The notes under the pieces are model-generated. The model was not told the DNA's origin, did not search any database, and saw only the letters and a program-made list of their open reading frames with translations. Below, one piece after another: positions 1 to 6,701 of a stretch of DNA of 19,057 nt. A program made the translations under genes and the position numbers. Where the stretch lies: NCBI GenBank assembly GCA_036399695.1, contig DASWMP010000035.1, positions 1 to 19,057 of the forward strand. Direction: 5' to 3'. How positions within the stretch are numbered: position 1 is the stretch's first letter; each line of letters opens with the position of its first letter. This DNA comes from DASVEE01 sp036399695. GTDB lineage: Bacteria > Acidobacteriota > Thermoanaerobaculia > Gp7-AA8.

Positions 1-2
1 CG

Positions 3-215
3 GAGGACGAGCTGCGCACGCTGCTGGAAGGCGTGTCCGCCGCCAACCTGATCCGCCGTCACCGCCTCGGCGTGACGGTGCTTCAGGCGTACAGCATCTC
101 CCGGCAGCTCGTCCGCACCGCGTGCGAAAGCACGCCTGGCCGCTTTGGGGCGGGGAACGATGGGACCTATGGGACCAATGGGACCAATGAGCCTTGCGCG
201 TTTGCCTCACCATAG
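3..215 (+). CDS. C-terminal fragment of an unrecognised protein, cut by the window edge
   Basis: The reading frame is open from the first bases of the window to a TAG at 213-215, so only the C-terminus is visible (about 70 residues). The first 45 or so residues look like real protein: a basic, probably helical stretch containing LIRRHRLGVTVLQAYSISRQ. I do not recognise the family. The last 20 or so residues (GNDGTYGTNGTNEPCAFASP) are simply the translation of the first arm of the intergenic inverted repeat that begins at 151. The original stop was therefore probably lost or displaced when the repeat arose, leaving a low-complexity G/T/N tail. An internal ATG at 33 could start a 60-residue ORF, but homologous-looking sequence continues upstream of it, so a truncated longer gene is more likely. 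It converges on the PAP2 gene. Confidence 0.55.
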   Translation, partial: EDELRTLLEGVSAANLIRRHRLGVTVLQAYSISRQLVRTACESTPGRFGAGNDGTYGTNGTNEPCAFASP

Positions 216-258
216 GTCCCATAGGTCCCATCTGTCCCATGGGTCCCATCGTTCCCCG
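151..258. repeat. Inverted repeat with 9-bp tandem units (TGGGACCTA family), convergent junction
   Basis: Arms 151-167 (CGGGGAACGATGGGACC) and 242-258 are exact reverse complements over 17 bp. Pairing continues inward, with a few mismatches, to about 189/220, so the stem is roughly 39 bp. Both arms are built from the 9-bp unit TGGGACCTA/TGGGACCAA. It lies between converging genes; the PAP2 stop (TAG, 262-264) comes just outside the right arm, and the left arm is translated as the tail of the upstream gene. As RNA it would be a strong hairpin in either direction and could act as a bidirectional terminator, but there is no clear T-run. The same unit recurs at 11297-11386 and 13695-13743. Confidence 0.9.
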
Positions 259-261
259 CTG

Positions 262-1074
262 CTACACGGCCTGATCGCGTTTCCTGCGCAGCGAGCGAAT
301 CAACCGGATGCGCCGGAACGACTCGTACGCCACGGTGGTGGTAATCACCCACAGCGTGCCCGCGGAGACGCCGGCGGCCACGTCACTGATCCAGTGCACG
401 CCCAGGTAAACGCGTGACGCGGAGATGGCCACGATCAGCGTCCCCGCCAGCGCGAGGGCGGCGGCGCGCCAGCGCCAGCGGCGCAGCACGCGAAAGGCGA
501 TGTACGCGAGCGCGCCGAACACGATCGTCGATCCCATGGCGTGCCCGCTGGGAAACGAATAGCCGTGCGCGTCGCGCAAGCGTTCGGCGAGCTCCGGCCG
601 TTGTCTCGCGAAGATCGACTTGAGCGCCAGGTTCAGCAGGCCGCCGACGCTCGACGTCACGAGCAGGTAGCCGATCCAGCGCCACCGTTTGCGCACGGCC
701 AGGAAGGCGATGAAGACGGCCATGATGAGGGCCAGCCCGACGGGCGTGCCGATGATCGTCAGCGTCGTGAGGAACAGCGTGGCGCCGGGGGTGCGTGAGG
801 AGCGCGCCCAGGCGTGGGCCTGTCTGTCGATGCGTTCCAGCTCCGGGTTCCTGGCCTGCACGAGCTCCGCGAGGTCGAGGAACTGATCGCCGGCGATGGC
901 TGTGACGGCGAGCCCCGCGCAGAGGAGCAGGAGCACCGGGAGGTAATCGTGGAAGCGGAACGAGGCGGTCTTGTTCGCCAGCCAGGCCAGCAGCCGCTCG
1001 CCGCGCGGGCCGACGGCGAAGATCAGGAGCCAGAGCAGCAGGAAGAGACCGGCCGCGCCTGCGAAGAAAATCAC
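262..1074 (-). CDS. PAP2-superfamily membrane phosphatase
   Basis: This 270-residue integral membrane protein of the PAP2 (type 2 phosphatidic acid phosphatase) superfamily hydrolyses phosphomonoester or pyrophosphate bonds of membrane lipids. All three signature motifs are intact: KX6RP (K152, R159, P160), PSGH (175-178) and SRX5HX3D (S220, R221, H227, D231). The catalytic histidines would be H178 and H227. About 90 residues with two hydrophobic segments precede the catalytic core, and the C-terminus is strongly basic. The start is a GTG at 1074 that overlaps the TGA of the upstream membrane-protein gene by 4 bp (GTGA), implying translational coupling. The true substrate (phosphatidate, undecaprenyl diphosphate or phosphatidylglycerophosphate) cannot be read from sequence. 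It is the last gene of a three-gene operon. Confidence 0.93.
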   Translation of the reverse strand: MIFFAGAAGLFLLLWLLIFAVGPRGERLLAWLANKTASFRFHDYLPVLLLLCAGLAVTAIAGDQFLDLAELVQARNPELERIDRQAHAWARSSRTPGATLFLTTLTIIGTPVGLALIMAVFIAFLAVRKRWRWIGYLLVTSSVGGLLNLALKSIFARQRPELAERLRDAHGYSFPSGHAMGSTIVFGALAYIAFRVLRRWRWRAAALALAGTLIVAISASRVYLGVHWISDVAAGVSAGTLWVITTTVAYESFRRIRLIRSLRRKRDQAV

Positions 1075-1985
1075 GCGCGCACTGTATCAGCAGGCAGCGC
1101 GTCGTCCGTCGCCGGGGGTGCCTGCTCGCGTGGAAAGAGGCGTACGACGAGGCGTCCAAGCATCACGAAATAGGCGGCCACGAGCAGCAGGACCAGCGTC
1201 ATCAGGAGTTGCAGCAGGATCATGGCAAAGGCGCCGAGGGACCGCCCTTCGCTCATCGTGATGCCGAGCAGGAGCAGGGACGGGAAGAGCAGCATCAGCG
1301 AGAGGAAGCGCACGTGCAGCGCGAGCAGCGGCCCGAGGACGCGCCAGTTCAGGAAGTAGGGCACGAGGCCCGGGATTTCGCGCAGCGGATAGCGGTCGAC
1401 GATGGCGAAGACGATCACGGCCCGGACGATGACGGCCATGCAGGTCCAGGCGAACGTCAGCAGCGGGCCGGCGAACGGCACTATCGCCACGGTCGAGGCG
1501 ACGGTGCCGTCGATGGCCGACCAGATGCTGAAGTAGATCAGCGGCATGATGATGCGGCCGAGCGGCGCGGCGTCGAAGCGCCCCACCGGCGCCGAGAGGC
1601 GTTCCCGCGTCAGGAGCGCGGGGGAGCAGAAAAAGATCAGGACCGGCGTGAGGAGGCCGGCCCCCGGCGGCAGCGACAGCGCGAAGAGGAGCAGCACGAA
1701 GATGCGATGGCGCCAGGCGAGCGCACCGGCCCAGAAGAGGGCATCGCGGGCGTGGTCTTCGGGATCGACGCGCAGAAGCCGGGCCAGGACGACGAGCACG
1801 ACGCCCGCGAGCGCGCCGCCGAGGACGCCGGTGGCCAGGATGGCGGGACGGGGCAGCGCGAGCAGCGCGGCGATCCGGCCGAGCGCCTGCGGATTGTCGA
1901 GCAGCAGCAACGGGATCGACACCCAGAGCCCTGCCGCGGCGCCGGCGATTGCGCCCCGCTTCAACCGGTCGTGAAAGGTGAGCAT
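1071..1985 (-). CDS. Seven-helix integral membrane protein of unknown function
   Basis: A 304-residue polytopic membrane protein with about seven hydrophobic segments (roughly residues 11-30, 48-70, 95-120, 143-165, 170-195, 215-243 and 250-277). It has short loops and a Pro/Asp-rich C-terminal tail. I recognise no family motif and no obvious catalytic residues, so no function is assigned. The frame is open to 2012, but I chose ATG 1985 because it overlaps the TGA of the cyclic-nucleotide-binding gene by one base (TGATG), the classical coupled arrangement, with a weak GGCGG upstream. It overlaps the following PAP2 gene by 4 bp. Tight packing between a cNMP-domain regulator and a lipid phosphatase suggests a shared membrane process, but this is only context. 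Confidence 0.85.
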   Translation of the reverse strand: MLTFHDRLKRGAIAGAAAGLWVSIPLLLLDNPQALGRIAALLALPRPAILATGVLGGALAGVVLVVLARLLRVDPEDHARDALFWAGALAWRHRIFVLLLFALSLPPGAGLLTPVLIFFCSPALLTRERLSAPVGRFDAAPLGRIIMPLIYFSIWSAIDGTVASTVAIVPFAGPLLTFAWTCMAVIVRAVIVFAIVDRYPLREIPGLVPYFLNWRVLGPLLALHVRFLSLMLLFPSLLLLGITMSEGRSLGAFAMILLQLLMTLVLLLVAAYFVMLGRLVVRLFPREQAPPATDDALPADTVRA

Positions 1986-3790
1986 CAGAAGCCGCCGGAC
2001 ATGTACTTCCACTGCACGATCTTGTCGTTGATCTCGCGCAGGCGGCGGCTGATCATCCGGCAGAGCAGATTGAGGAACTGCAGCGAGGCGTGCGGATCCA
2101 TGGAGAGGATCTCGTTGAGCGTGGCGCGGTCGATGGAGAGGACGGTGGCGTCGATCTCGTGCGCTTTCGCGTCGGCGGAGCGGGGCTTTTCGTCGATGAG
2201 GGCCATCTCGCCGAAGAAGTCGCCGCGGTCGAGGACCGTGAGCGCTTCCTCGCCGACGCCGGGGATGAACTTGGAGATGCGCACGCGGCCGTCGAGGACG
2301 ATGTACAGCTTGTCCCCCCGATCTCCCTCACGGAAGATCATCGACCCTTCGCGGAAGCGCTCTTCCGTGGAGAACGTGGCCAGGAGCTTCATTTCCGCGG
2401 CGGAGAGGCCGCGCTCACGGAAGAGGTCGACCTTATCCTCGGACTTGACCGTGACCTGCTGGACCTCCCGCTTGCCCCCTTCGCGCTTGCGGCCGGCGCC
2501 CTTCTTCGCGTCTTCCTGGAAGAAGAGCTTGAGCTGTTCGTTGGCGTCGCGGACTTTTTCGGTGAGCGAGCGCCAGAAGGCCCAGTGCAGGCCGACGGCG
2601 AGCTCCTTGTCCTCGTCCATGATCTGGTCGAGGGCGCTGAAGGAGAAGGTGTAGCAGGAGGTGTTCTCGATGGCCACGGCGTCGCTCGAGCGGGTCAGGC
2701 GGTCGATGAAGTTCATCTCGCCGTAGATCGAGTCGGGCAGGAGCACGCCGAGGATCTGCGGGCCGAAGGGCGTGTCCTTACGGATCTCGATGCGCCCTTC
2801 CTTGATGACGTGGAAGTCCATCGACTTTTCTTCCTCGCGGAAGACGTAGTCGCCGGAGAGATAGCCTTCGATGCGGGCGAGCTTCGAGAGACGGAAGATC
2901 TGTTCGTCCTTCATGTGCTGAAAGACGGTGAGGCGGCGCAGCTCGGCCGAGACGGTGATGAGGTCGTCGCGCTTTTCGGCGGCGCGTGAGATCTTCTGCG
3001 TGATCTCCTGCAGGTCCTTGCGGGTCTCGAGGCGGAAGAGGTTTTCCTTCCGGAACTCGAGGCGCTCGGTGGCGAGCTGCAGTTTCTCGACGCGGTCGCG
3101 GATGCGGGCGTTGAGGTCTTTGGCGTCGATGTTGTGGACGCGCTTGAGGGTGTTGATCATCCGGCGGACCGGCTCGGTCGATTCGCCTTTCTGGTCGGTG
3201 GCCAGGAGGAAGGCGTCGATGAAGTCGTCGAGCGAGCGGTCGAAGTTCTTCAGCTCGAACTCGATGCGGCCGGAGAGCTCGGCCAGACCGCGGTCGAAGG
3301 GGTTGAGGGCGCGGGCGCGCTCGATCTCCTCGTGCGCCGCTTCCCATTCGGCCTGGCTGTAGTAGAGCCGGCCGAGGATCTCGTAGGGGCGGTAGTTGTT
3401 GGGGGTCTTGAGCTTCGAGATCTCGAGGAGCTCGATGGCCTTGGCCGCCTGGTCCTTGGCCATGTAGTACTGGGCGAGCCCGACGTACTGGGAGGAGTCG
3501 ATCTCGTCGCGGGCGCGCTGGGCGACGATCTCCTGCTGCTGCGCGGAGTAGCGGGAGCTCTCGGCCGCTTTCTTGAGGTCGATGACGCGCGCGAGGTTGA
3601 TGCGCAGGGCCACGGAGCCGGGCTTGAGCTTCTCGGCCATCTCGTAGAGGTGGATGGATTCGTCGTACATCCCCTGGTCGGCGTAGCGCCGCGCGAGCAC
3701 GAGCAGATCTTCGGCATCGATCGGGATGCTGGTCTCGCCCCCGATCGTGCGGAAGCGGGGACGAGGCGGAGGGAGCGGCTGCTCGGCCAT
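1985..3790 (-). CDS. TPR protein with two cyclic-nucleotide-binding domains
   Basis: A 601-residue, apparently cytoplasmic protein. Residues about 28-190 form TPR-like helical repeats (for example 26-60, 100-130 and 134-165), and about 220-290 is a charged, probably coiled-coil segment. Two cNMP-binding (Crp-type) domains follow, about 287-425 and 463-590. The second has a canonical phosphate-binding cassette (FFGEMALIDEKPRSA, 525-539); the first is divergent (YGEMNFIDRLTRSS, 356-369), with serine where alanine is usual. There is no DNA-binding or enzymatic output domain, so it probably acts through protein contacts made by the TPRs. An ATG at 3802 is also in frame but overlaps a TATAAT box, so ATG 3790 is preferred. 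It leads the operon with the membrane protein and the PAP2 phosphatase. Whether it binds cAMP, cGMP, c-di-GMP or nothing cannot be told. Confidence 0.9.
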   Translation of the reverse strand: MAEQPLPPPRPRFRTIGGETSIPIDAEDLLVLARRYADQGMYDESIHLYEMAEKLKPGSVALRINLARVIDLKKAAESSRYSAQQQEIVAQRARDEIDSSQYVGLAQYYMAKDQAAKAIELLEISKLKTPNNYRPYEILGRLYYSQAEWEAAHEEIERARALNPFDRGLAELSGRIEFELKNFDRSLDDFIDAFLLATDQKGESTEPVRRMINTLKRVHNIDAKDLNARIRDRVEKLQLATERLEFRKENLFRLETRKDLQEITQKISRAAEKRDDLITVSAELRRLTVFQHMKDEQIFRLSKLARIEGYLSGDYVFREEEKSMDFHVIKEGRIEIRKDTPFGPQILGVLLPDSIYGEMNFIDRLTRSSDAVAIENTSCYTFSFSALDQIMDEDKELAVGLHWAFWRSLTEKVRDANEQLKLFFQEDAKKGAGRKREGGKREVQQVTVKSEDKVDLFRERGLSAAEMKLLATFSTEERFREGSMIFREGDRGDKLYIVLDGRVRISKFIPGVGEEALTVLDRGDFFGEMALIDEKPRSADAKAHEIDATVLSIDRATLNEILSMDPHASLQFLNLLCRMISRRLREINDKIVQWKYMSGGF

Positions 3791-3800
3791 GGGGAGTGAC

Positions 3801-3806
3801 ATTATA
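3801..3806 (-). promoter_or_regulatory. -10 box (TATAAT) for the cNMP-domain operon
   Basis: A perfect TATAAT on the minus strand ends 10 nt before ATG 3790. A transcript starting about 7 nt after it would have only a few untranslated bases. No Shine-Dalgarno motif precedes either ATG (3802 or 3790); the upstream bases are pyrimidine-rich. I see no TTGACA-like -35 box at normal spacing. Confidence 0.55.
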
Positions 3807-3853
3807 TGGAGGAAGGGTGGGTGGGGGGAGGAAGATGAGAAGAGGCGGAGAAT

Positions 3854-3965
3854 GCAGAACGCAGAACGCGGAATGAAGAATTGAGAATGAAAACGGCTCT
3901 GCGCCTGCGTGCGCTCTTCGGATCTTCTTTCTGCGTTCTGCGTTCTGCGCTCTGCGTTCTGCGTT
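3854..3965. repeat. Inverted repeat with CTGCGTT heptamer arms, divergent junction
   Basis: Left arm 3854-3869 (GCAGAACGCAGAACGC) is the exact reverse complement of 3933-3948. The right side is a run of five heptamers from 3931 to 3965 (CTGCGTT, CTGCGTT, CTGCGCT, CTGCGTT, CTGCGTT). It lies between two divergent genes, so it cannot be a terminator for either flanking gene. The right arm is inside the AttH-type coding region and encodes part of its signal peptide. Because 7 is not a multiple of 3, the heptamer is read in all three frames and repeats as a 7-residue protein pattern. Confidence 0.88.
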
Positions 3966-5047
3966 CGTCTTTTCTCGTCCTCTCGTCTGTCTTCGTTCTT
4001 GCTCCTTCCGCCCACGCACAGGACTTCAAGCTCGCCCTCCCGAACTACGAGTTCCAGTTCCCGCGCGACCACGGCTCGCACGACGACTACCGCACCGAGT
4101 GGTGGTACTACACCGGACATCTGCGGACGGAGAGCGGGCGGCGGTACGGTTTCGAGGTGACGTTCTTTCGCGTCGGGGTGACCGCCGCCGGCGCGCAAGC
4201 GCAGGGGCCGGCGTCGCGGTGGGATCTGCGGCATCTGGCGCTGGCGCACTTTGCCATCACGGACGTGGAGAGGAAGGAGTTCCGCTATTACGAGAAGATG
4301 GCCCGGGCGTCGCCGTTCACGGCCCGCGCGGCGACGGGGTATCTGGACGTGTTCAACGAGGGCTGGCGGGCGATGACGAATCCGGACGGCTCGTGGCGCC
4401 TGATCGCGTTCGCCGGCAAGGACCGCATCGACCTGACGCTGCGGGCGCGCAAGGCGCCGGCGGTGCACGGGGAGAACGGGATCAGTGTGAAGGCGCAGGG
4501 GGAAGGCTTCGCGTCGCATTACTACTCGATGACGCGCCTGGAGGCGACGGGCAGCGTGAACGGCGCGAAGTGCAGCGGCCAGGCGTGGATGGATCACGAG
4601 TTCGGCAGTGCGATGCTCCGCGAAAGCCAGACGGGCTGGGACTGGTTTTCGATCCAGCTCGACAATGACACGGAGCTGATGCTCTACGTCATCCGCCGCA
4701 CGGACGGCTCGCCGGACGTGACGTCGTCGGGCTCGCTGGTGCTGCCGGACGGCCGCGTGCTGCACATCCAGCGGGAGCAGATGCAGGTGACGGCGCTGTC
4801 GAAGTGGCGCTCGCCCCAGAGCGGCGCGACGTACCCGATGGGCTGGCGTATCCGCATTCCGTCACTCGATCTCGACGTGGTGGCCCGGCCACTGCTCGAA
4901 GCGCAGGAGCTGATCACCCGCGGCTCGACGCGGGTGACGTACTGGGAAGGAATGATCGACGTGTCCGGATCCTTCGCCAATGCCCCGGTGCGGGGGGAGG
5001 GCTACGTGGAGTTGACTGGGTACGATAAGGCGTTTCGCGCGCCGTAG
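3887..5047 (+). CDS. Secreted AttH/CrtC-type (lipocalin-like) protein, COG5621-like
   Basis: A 386-residue predicted exported protein of the AttH / carotenoid 1,2-hydratase superfamily. Family hallmarks are DHGSH (61-65) followed by EWWYYTGHL (71-79), WMDHEFG (234-240) and a C-terminal GYVELTGYDK. It is the stand-alone secreted type often annotated as a predicted hydrolase. Its substrate is unknown, and homologs are often encoded beside FtsX-type ABC transporters such as the one at 6699-10106. The start is ATG 3887 with a weak GAAG 8 nt upstream; a TTG at 3881 is less likely. The signal peptide is unusually long, with arginines at 19 and 26, because residues 15-26 are encoded by the heptamer repeat. 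A normal hydrophobic core follows (29-40) and a probable cleavage site AHA|QD after residue 44. Confidence 0.88.
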   Translation: MKTALRLRALFGSSFCVLRSALCVLRSSFLVLSSVFVLAPSAHAQDFKLALPNYEFQFPRDHGSHDDYRTEWWYYTGHLRTESGRRYGFEVTFFRVGVTAAGAQAQGPASRWDLRHLALAHFAITDVERKEFRYYEKMARASPFTARAATGYLDVFNEGWRAMTNPDGSWRLIAFAGKDRIDLTLRARKAPAVHGENGISVKAQGEGFASHYYSMTRLEATGSVNGAKCSGQAWMDHEFGSAMLRESQTGWDWFSIQLDNDTELMLYVIRRTDGSPDVTSSGSLVLPDGRVLHIQREQMQVTALSKWRSPQSGATYPMGWRIRIPSLDLDVVARPLLEAQELITRGSTRVTYWEGMIDVSGSFANAPVRGEGYVELTGYDKAFRAP

Positions 5048-5052
5048 AGGCA

Positions 5053-5223
5053 GTTGGGCGGTTGGCGGTACGCGCTGCGCGCTCGCGGTTGGCAGTGGAG
5101 ATGACGGAACGTGGCGCAGTTTTTTTGCGCTCGCGACTGAGGGAAGCCGCGTCCTCCCGACGGCGTCCTCGATCCGTCCACCGCCAACCGCGAGCGCGTA
5201 GCGCGTACCGCCAACCGCCCAAC
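5053..5223. repeat. 41-bp near-perfect inverted repeat (GTTGGGCG/GTTGGCG family) with 89-bp loop
   Basis: Arms 5053-5093 and 5183-5223 are reverse complements at 40 of 41 positions. Each arm begins with the GTTGGGCG/GTTGGCG tandem unit, then has a non-tandem GC-rich block (TACGCGCTGCGCGCTCGCGG on the left), then GTTGGC. The left arm begins 5 bp after the AttH-gene stop; the right arm ends 36 bp before the aldo/keto reductase start. The loop contains a small hairpin with a T7 run (5114-5130: GCGCA, G, T-run, GCGC), which could add termination. The same tandem unit recurs at 6571-6701. Confidence 0.92.
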
Positions 5224-5245
5224 CGCTCCACCGGCACTCTTGCTG

Positions 5246-5251
5246 CACAAT
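5246..5251 (+). promoter_or_regulatory. Possible -10 box (CACAAT) for the aldo/keto reductase-trmL pair
   Basis: CACAAT (four of six consensus bases) ends 8 nt before ATG 5260, which has no Shine-Dalgarno motif. The spacing matches the other short-leader candidates in the window, but the hexamer itself is weak. Confidence 0.25.
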
Positions 5252-5259
5252 CCCGCGTC

Positions 5260-6111
5260 ATGAATGCTTCTCAGAGCGGTACGTTTCTACTTGGCGGCGA
5301 TCTTCCGGTGCATCGGCTTGGGTTTGGGGCGATGCGTATTACTGGTGATGGGATCTGGGGGCCTCCTCGGGATCGAGATGAGGCTTTGCGGGTGCTGAAG
5401 CGGAGCGTGGAGCTCGGCATCAATCTGATTGATACAGCCGAGTCCTATGGGCCGCACGTCAGTGAAGAGTTGATTGCCGAGGCGCTGTATCCGTATCCGA
5501 AAGACCTGATCATTGCCACCAAAGGGGGGCTCGATCGCACCGGGCCGAACGAGTGGCCGATGGACGCGCGTCCCGAGCGTCTGCAGGAAGAGCTCGAAGG
5601 CAGCCTGCGACGGTTGCGCGTCGACCGCATCGATCTGTATCAGCTCCACCGCATCGACCCGAAAGTGCCGGAGGAAGCGCAGTTCGGGGCACTGGCGAAG
5701 TGGCAGGAAGAAGGGAAGATCCGGCATCTCGGATTGTCCGAGGTCACGGTCGAGCAGATCGAGCGGGCGCGCGAGTTCTTTGACGTCGTGTCGGTGCAGA
5801 ACCGATACAACCTCGAGGACCGGGAGTGGGAAGACGTGCTCGACTACTGCGAGCAGGAGCACATCGCCTTCATCCCCTGGTTCCCGCTGGCGACCGGGAA
5901 GCTCGCGGAGGACGGCGGATCGCTGGCGGAGATCGCCAGGACGCACGAGGCCACGCCGTCGCAGATCGCGCTGGCCTGGCTGCTGAAGCGGGCCGAGGTC
6001 ATGCTGCCGATTCCCGGGACGTCGAAGGTCAAGCACCTCGAGGAGAACACGGCCGCGGCAGGAATCGAGCTGACGGACGAGGAGTTCGAGAGCATCAGCG
6101 CGGCGGCTTAG
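5260..6111 (+). CDS. Aldo/keto reductase family oxidoreductase
   Basis: A 283-residue NAD(P)H-dependent oxidoreductase of the aldo/keto reductase superfamily, a cytoplasmic TIM barrel. The catalytic tetrad is visible: D58 and Y63 (DTAESY), K88 (ATKGG) and H130 (YQLHRID). The C-terminal cofactor-binding segment IPGTSKVKHLEENTAA is typical of bacterial general-stress or YajO-like members. Substrate is not predictable. The frame stays open upstream to 5062, but that part is translated inverted repeat, so ATG 5260 is the evident start. The downstream trmL begins 3 nt after the stop, so the two form one transcription unit. There is no metabolic link to trmL that I can see. Confidence 0.93.
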   Translation: MNASQSGTFLLGGDLPVHRLGFGAMRITGDGIWGPPRDRDEALRVLKRSVELGINLIDTAESYGPHVSEELIAEALYPYPKDLIIATKGGLDRTGPNEWPMDARPERLQEELEGSLRRLRVDRIDLYQLHRIDPKVPEEAQFGALAKWQEEGKIRHLGLSEVTVEQIERAREFFDVVSVQNRYNLEDREWEDVLDYCEQEHIAFIPWFPLATGKLAEDGGSLAEIARTHEATPSQIALAWLLKRAEVMLPIPGTSKVKHLEENTAAAGIELTDEEFESISAAA

Positions 6112-6114
6112 GTC

Positions 6115-6573
6115 ATGGCGCGTCACGTCGTCCTCCTGCACCCGGAGATCCACTGGAACACAGGCAACGCCGGCCGCTCCTGTCTGGCGGCCGGCGCGAC
6201 GCTGCACCTCATCGAGCCGCTCGGCTTTTCGCTGAGCGAGCGGGAGGTGCGCCGCGCCGGGCTCGATTACTGGGAGCACGTCGACCTGCGCGTCTGGCGG
6301 CACTGGGACGCCTTCGAGCGCGAACTGCCGAGCATGGGAGAGCCGTTCTTCTTCAGCACCAAGGGGACGCGCATGTACTGGGAGGCGCAGTTCCCGGAGG
6401 ATGTGGTGCTGGTGTTCGGCCGCGAGACCGGCGGTCTCCCGCGCGAGATCCACGAGCGCTACGCGCAACGGATGCTGCGCGTGCCGATCCACTCGGAACA
6501 CGTGCGGTCGCTGAATCTGTCGACGACGGTGGGCATTGCGCTGTACGAGGTGCTGCGTCAGCGGGGGCAGTAG
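6115..6573 (+). CDS. trmL: tRNA (cytidine/uridine-34-2'-O)-methyltransferase TrmL
   Basis: A 152-residue SPOUT-class RNA methyltransferase of the TrmL (YibK) family. It 2'-O-methylates the wobble nucleotide of certain leucine tRNAs using S-adenosylmethionine. Length and motifs fit the minimal family: NTGNAGR (15-21), LIEPLGF, the DYW motif at 51-53, the knot segment FGRETGGLP (101-109), and VPIHSEHVRSLNLST (123-137), where the cofactor-binding knot loop and the family's RSLNLS block are found. The family acts as a homodimer. The start is ATG 6115, 3 nt after the aldo/keto reductase stop, with no separate promoter visible. Its TAG stop (6571-6573) forms the edge of a large inverted repeat shared with the converging permease gene. 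Confidence 0.95.
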   Translation: MARHVVLLHPEIHWNTGNAGRSCLAAGATLHLIEPLGFSLSEREVRRAGLDYWEHVDLRVWRHWDAFERELPSMGEPFFFSTKGTRMYWEAQFPEDVVLVFGRETGGLPREIHERYAQRMLRVPIHSEHVRSLNLSTTVGIALYEVLRQRGQ

Positions 6574-6701
6574 TTGGGCGGTTGGCGGTTGGGCGGTTGG
6601 GCGGGAGAAAAGAACCGGCGATCATGTCCCCGCGCGGTCCTGAGGCTTCGGCTCGTCCTCCGCCCAACCGCCCAACCGCCCAACCGCCAACCGTCCAACT
6701 A
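6571..6701. repeat. 34-bp inverted repeat that contains the stop codons of both converging genes
   Basis: Arms 6571-6604 and 6668-6701 match as reverse complements at 33 of 34 positions. They consist of 8/7-bp units (GTTGGGCG, GTTGGCG). The right side carries one extra 8-bp unit toward the loop. Each arm starts with TAGTTGG, and this TAG is the stop codon of trmL on the plus strand and of the ABC permease on the minus strand. The loop is 63 bp with no obvious function. The G-rich strand of each arm also has several GGG tracts, so G-quadruplex formation is an alternative to a cruciform. Confidence 0.92.

Noticed and set aside
1209..2989. Long plus-strand ORFs (1209-2654 and 2090-2989) opposite the cNMP-domain gene and membrane-protein gene
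   Set aside because: Antisense shadows of well-supported genes in high-GC DNA; the translations are charged low-complexity strings (E, R, Q, D) with no domain features.
3931..3965. CRISPR-like array or coding minisatellite at the heptamer runs
   Set aside because: Units are 7 bp with no spacers and arms are inverted, so this is not a CRISPR array.
3803..4765. N-terminal extension of the cNMP-domain gene as far as 4765
   Set aside because: The extension is antisense to the AttH gene and reads translated heptamers (repeated NAERRTQ); a TATAAT box just upstream of ATG 3790 marks the real start.
5062..5259. N-terminal extension of the aldo/keto reductase
   Set aside because: It is translated inverted repeat and loop; the reductase fold begins just after ATG 5260.
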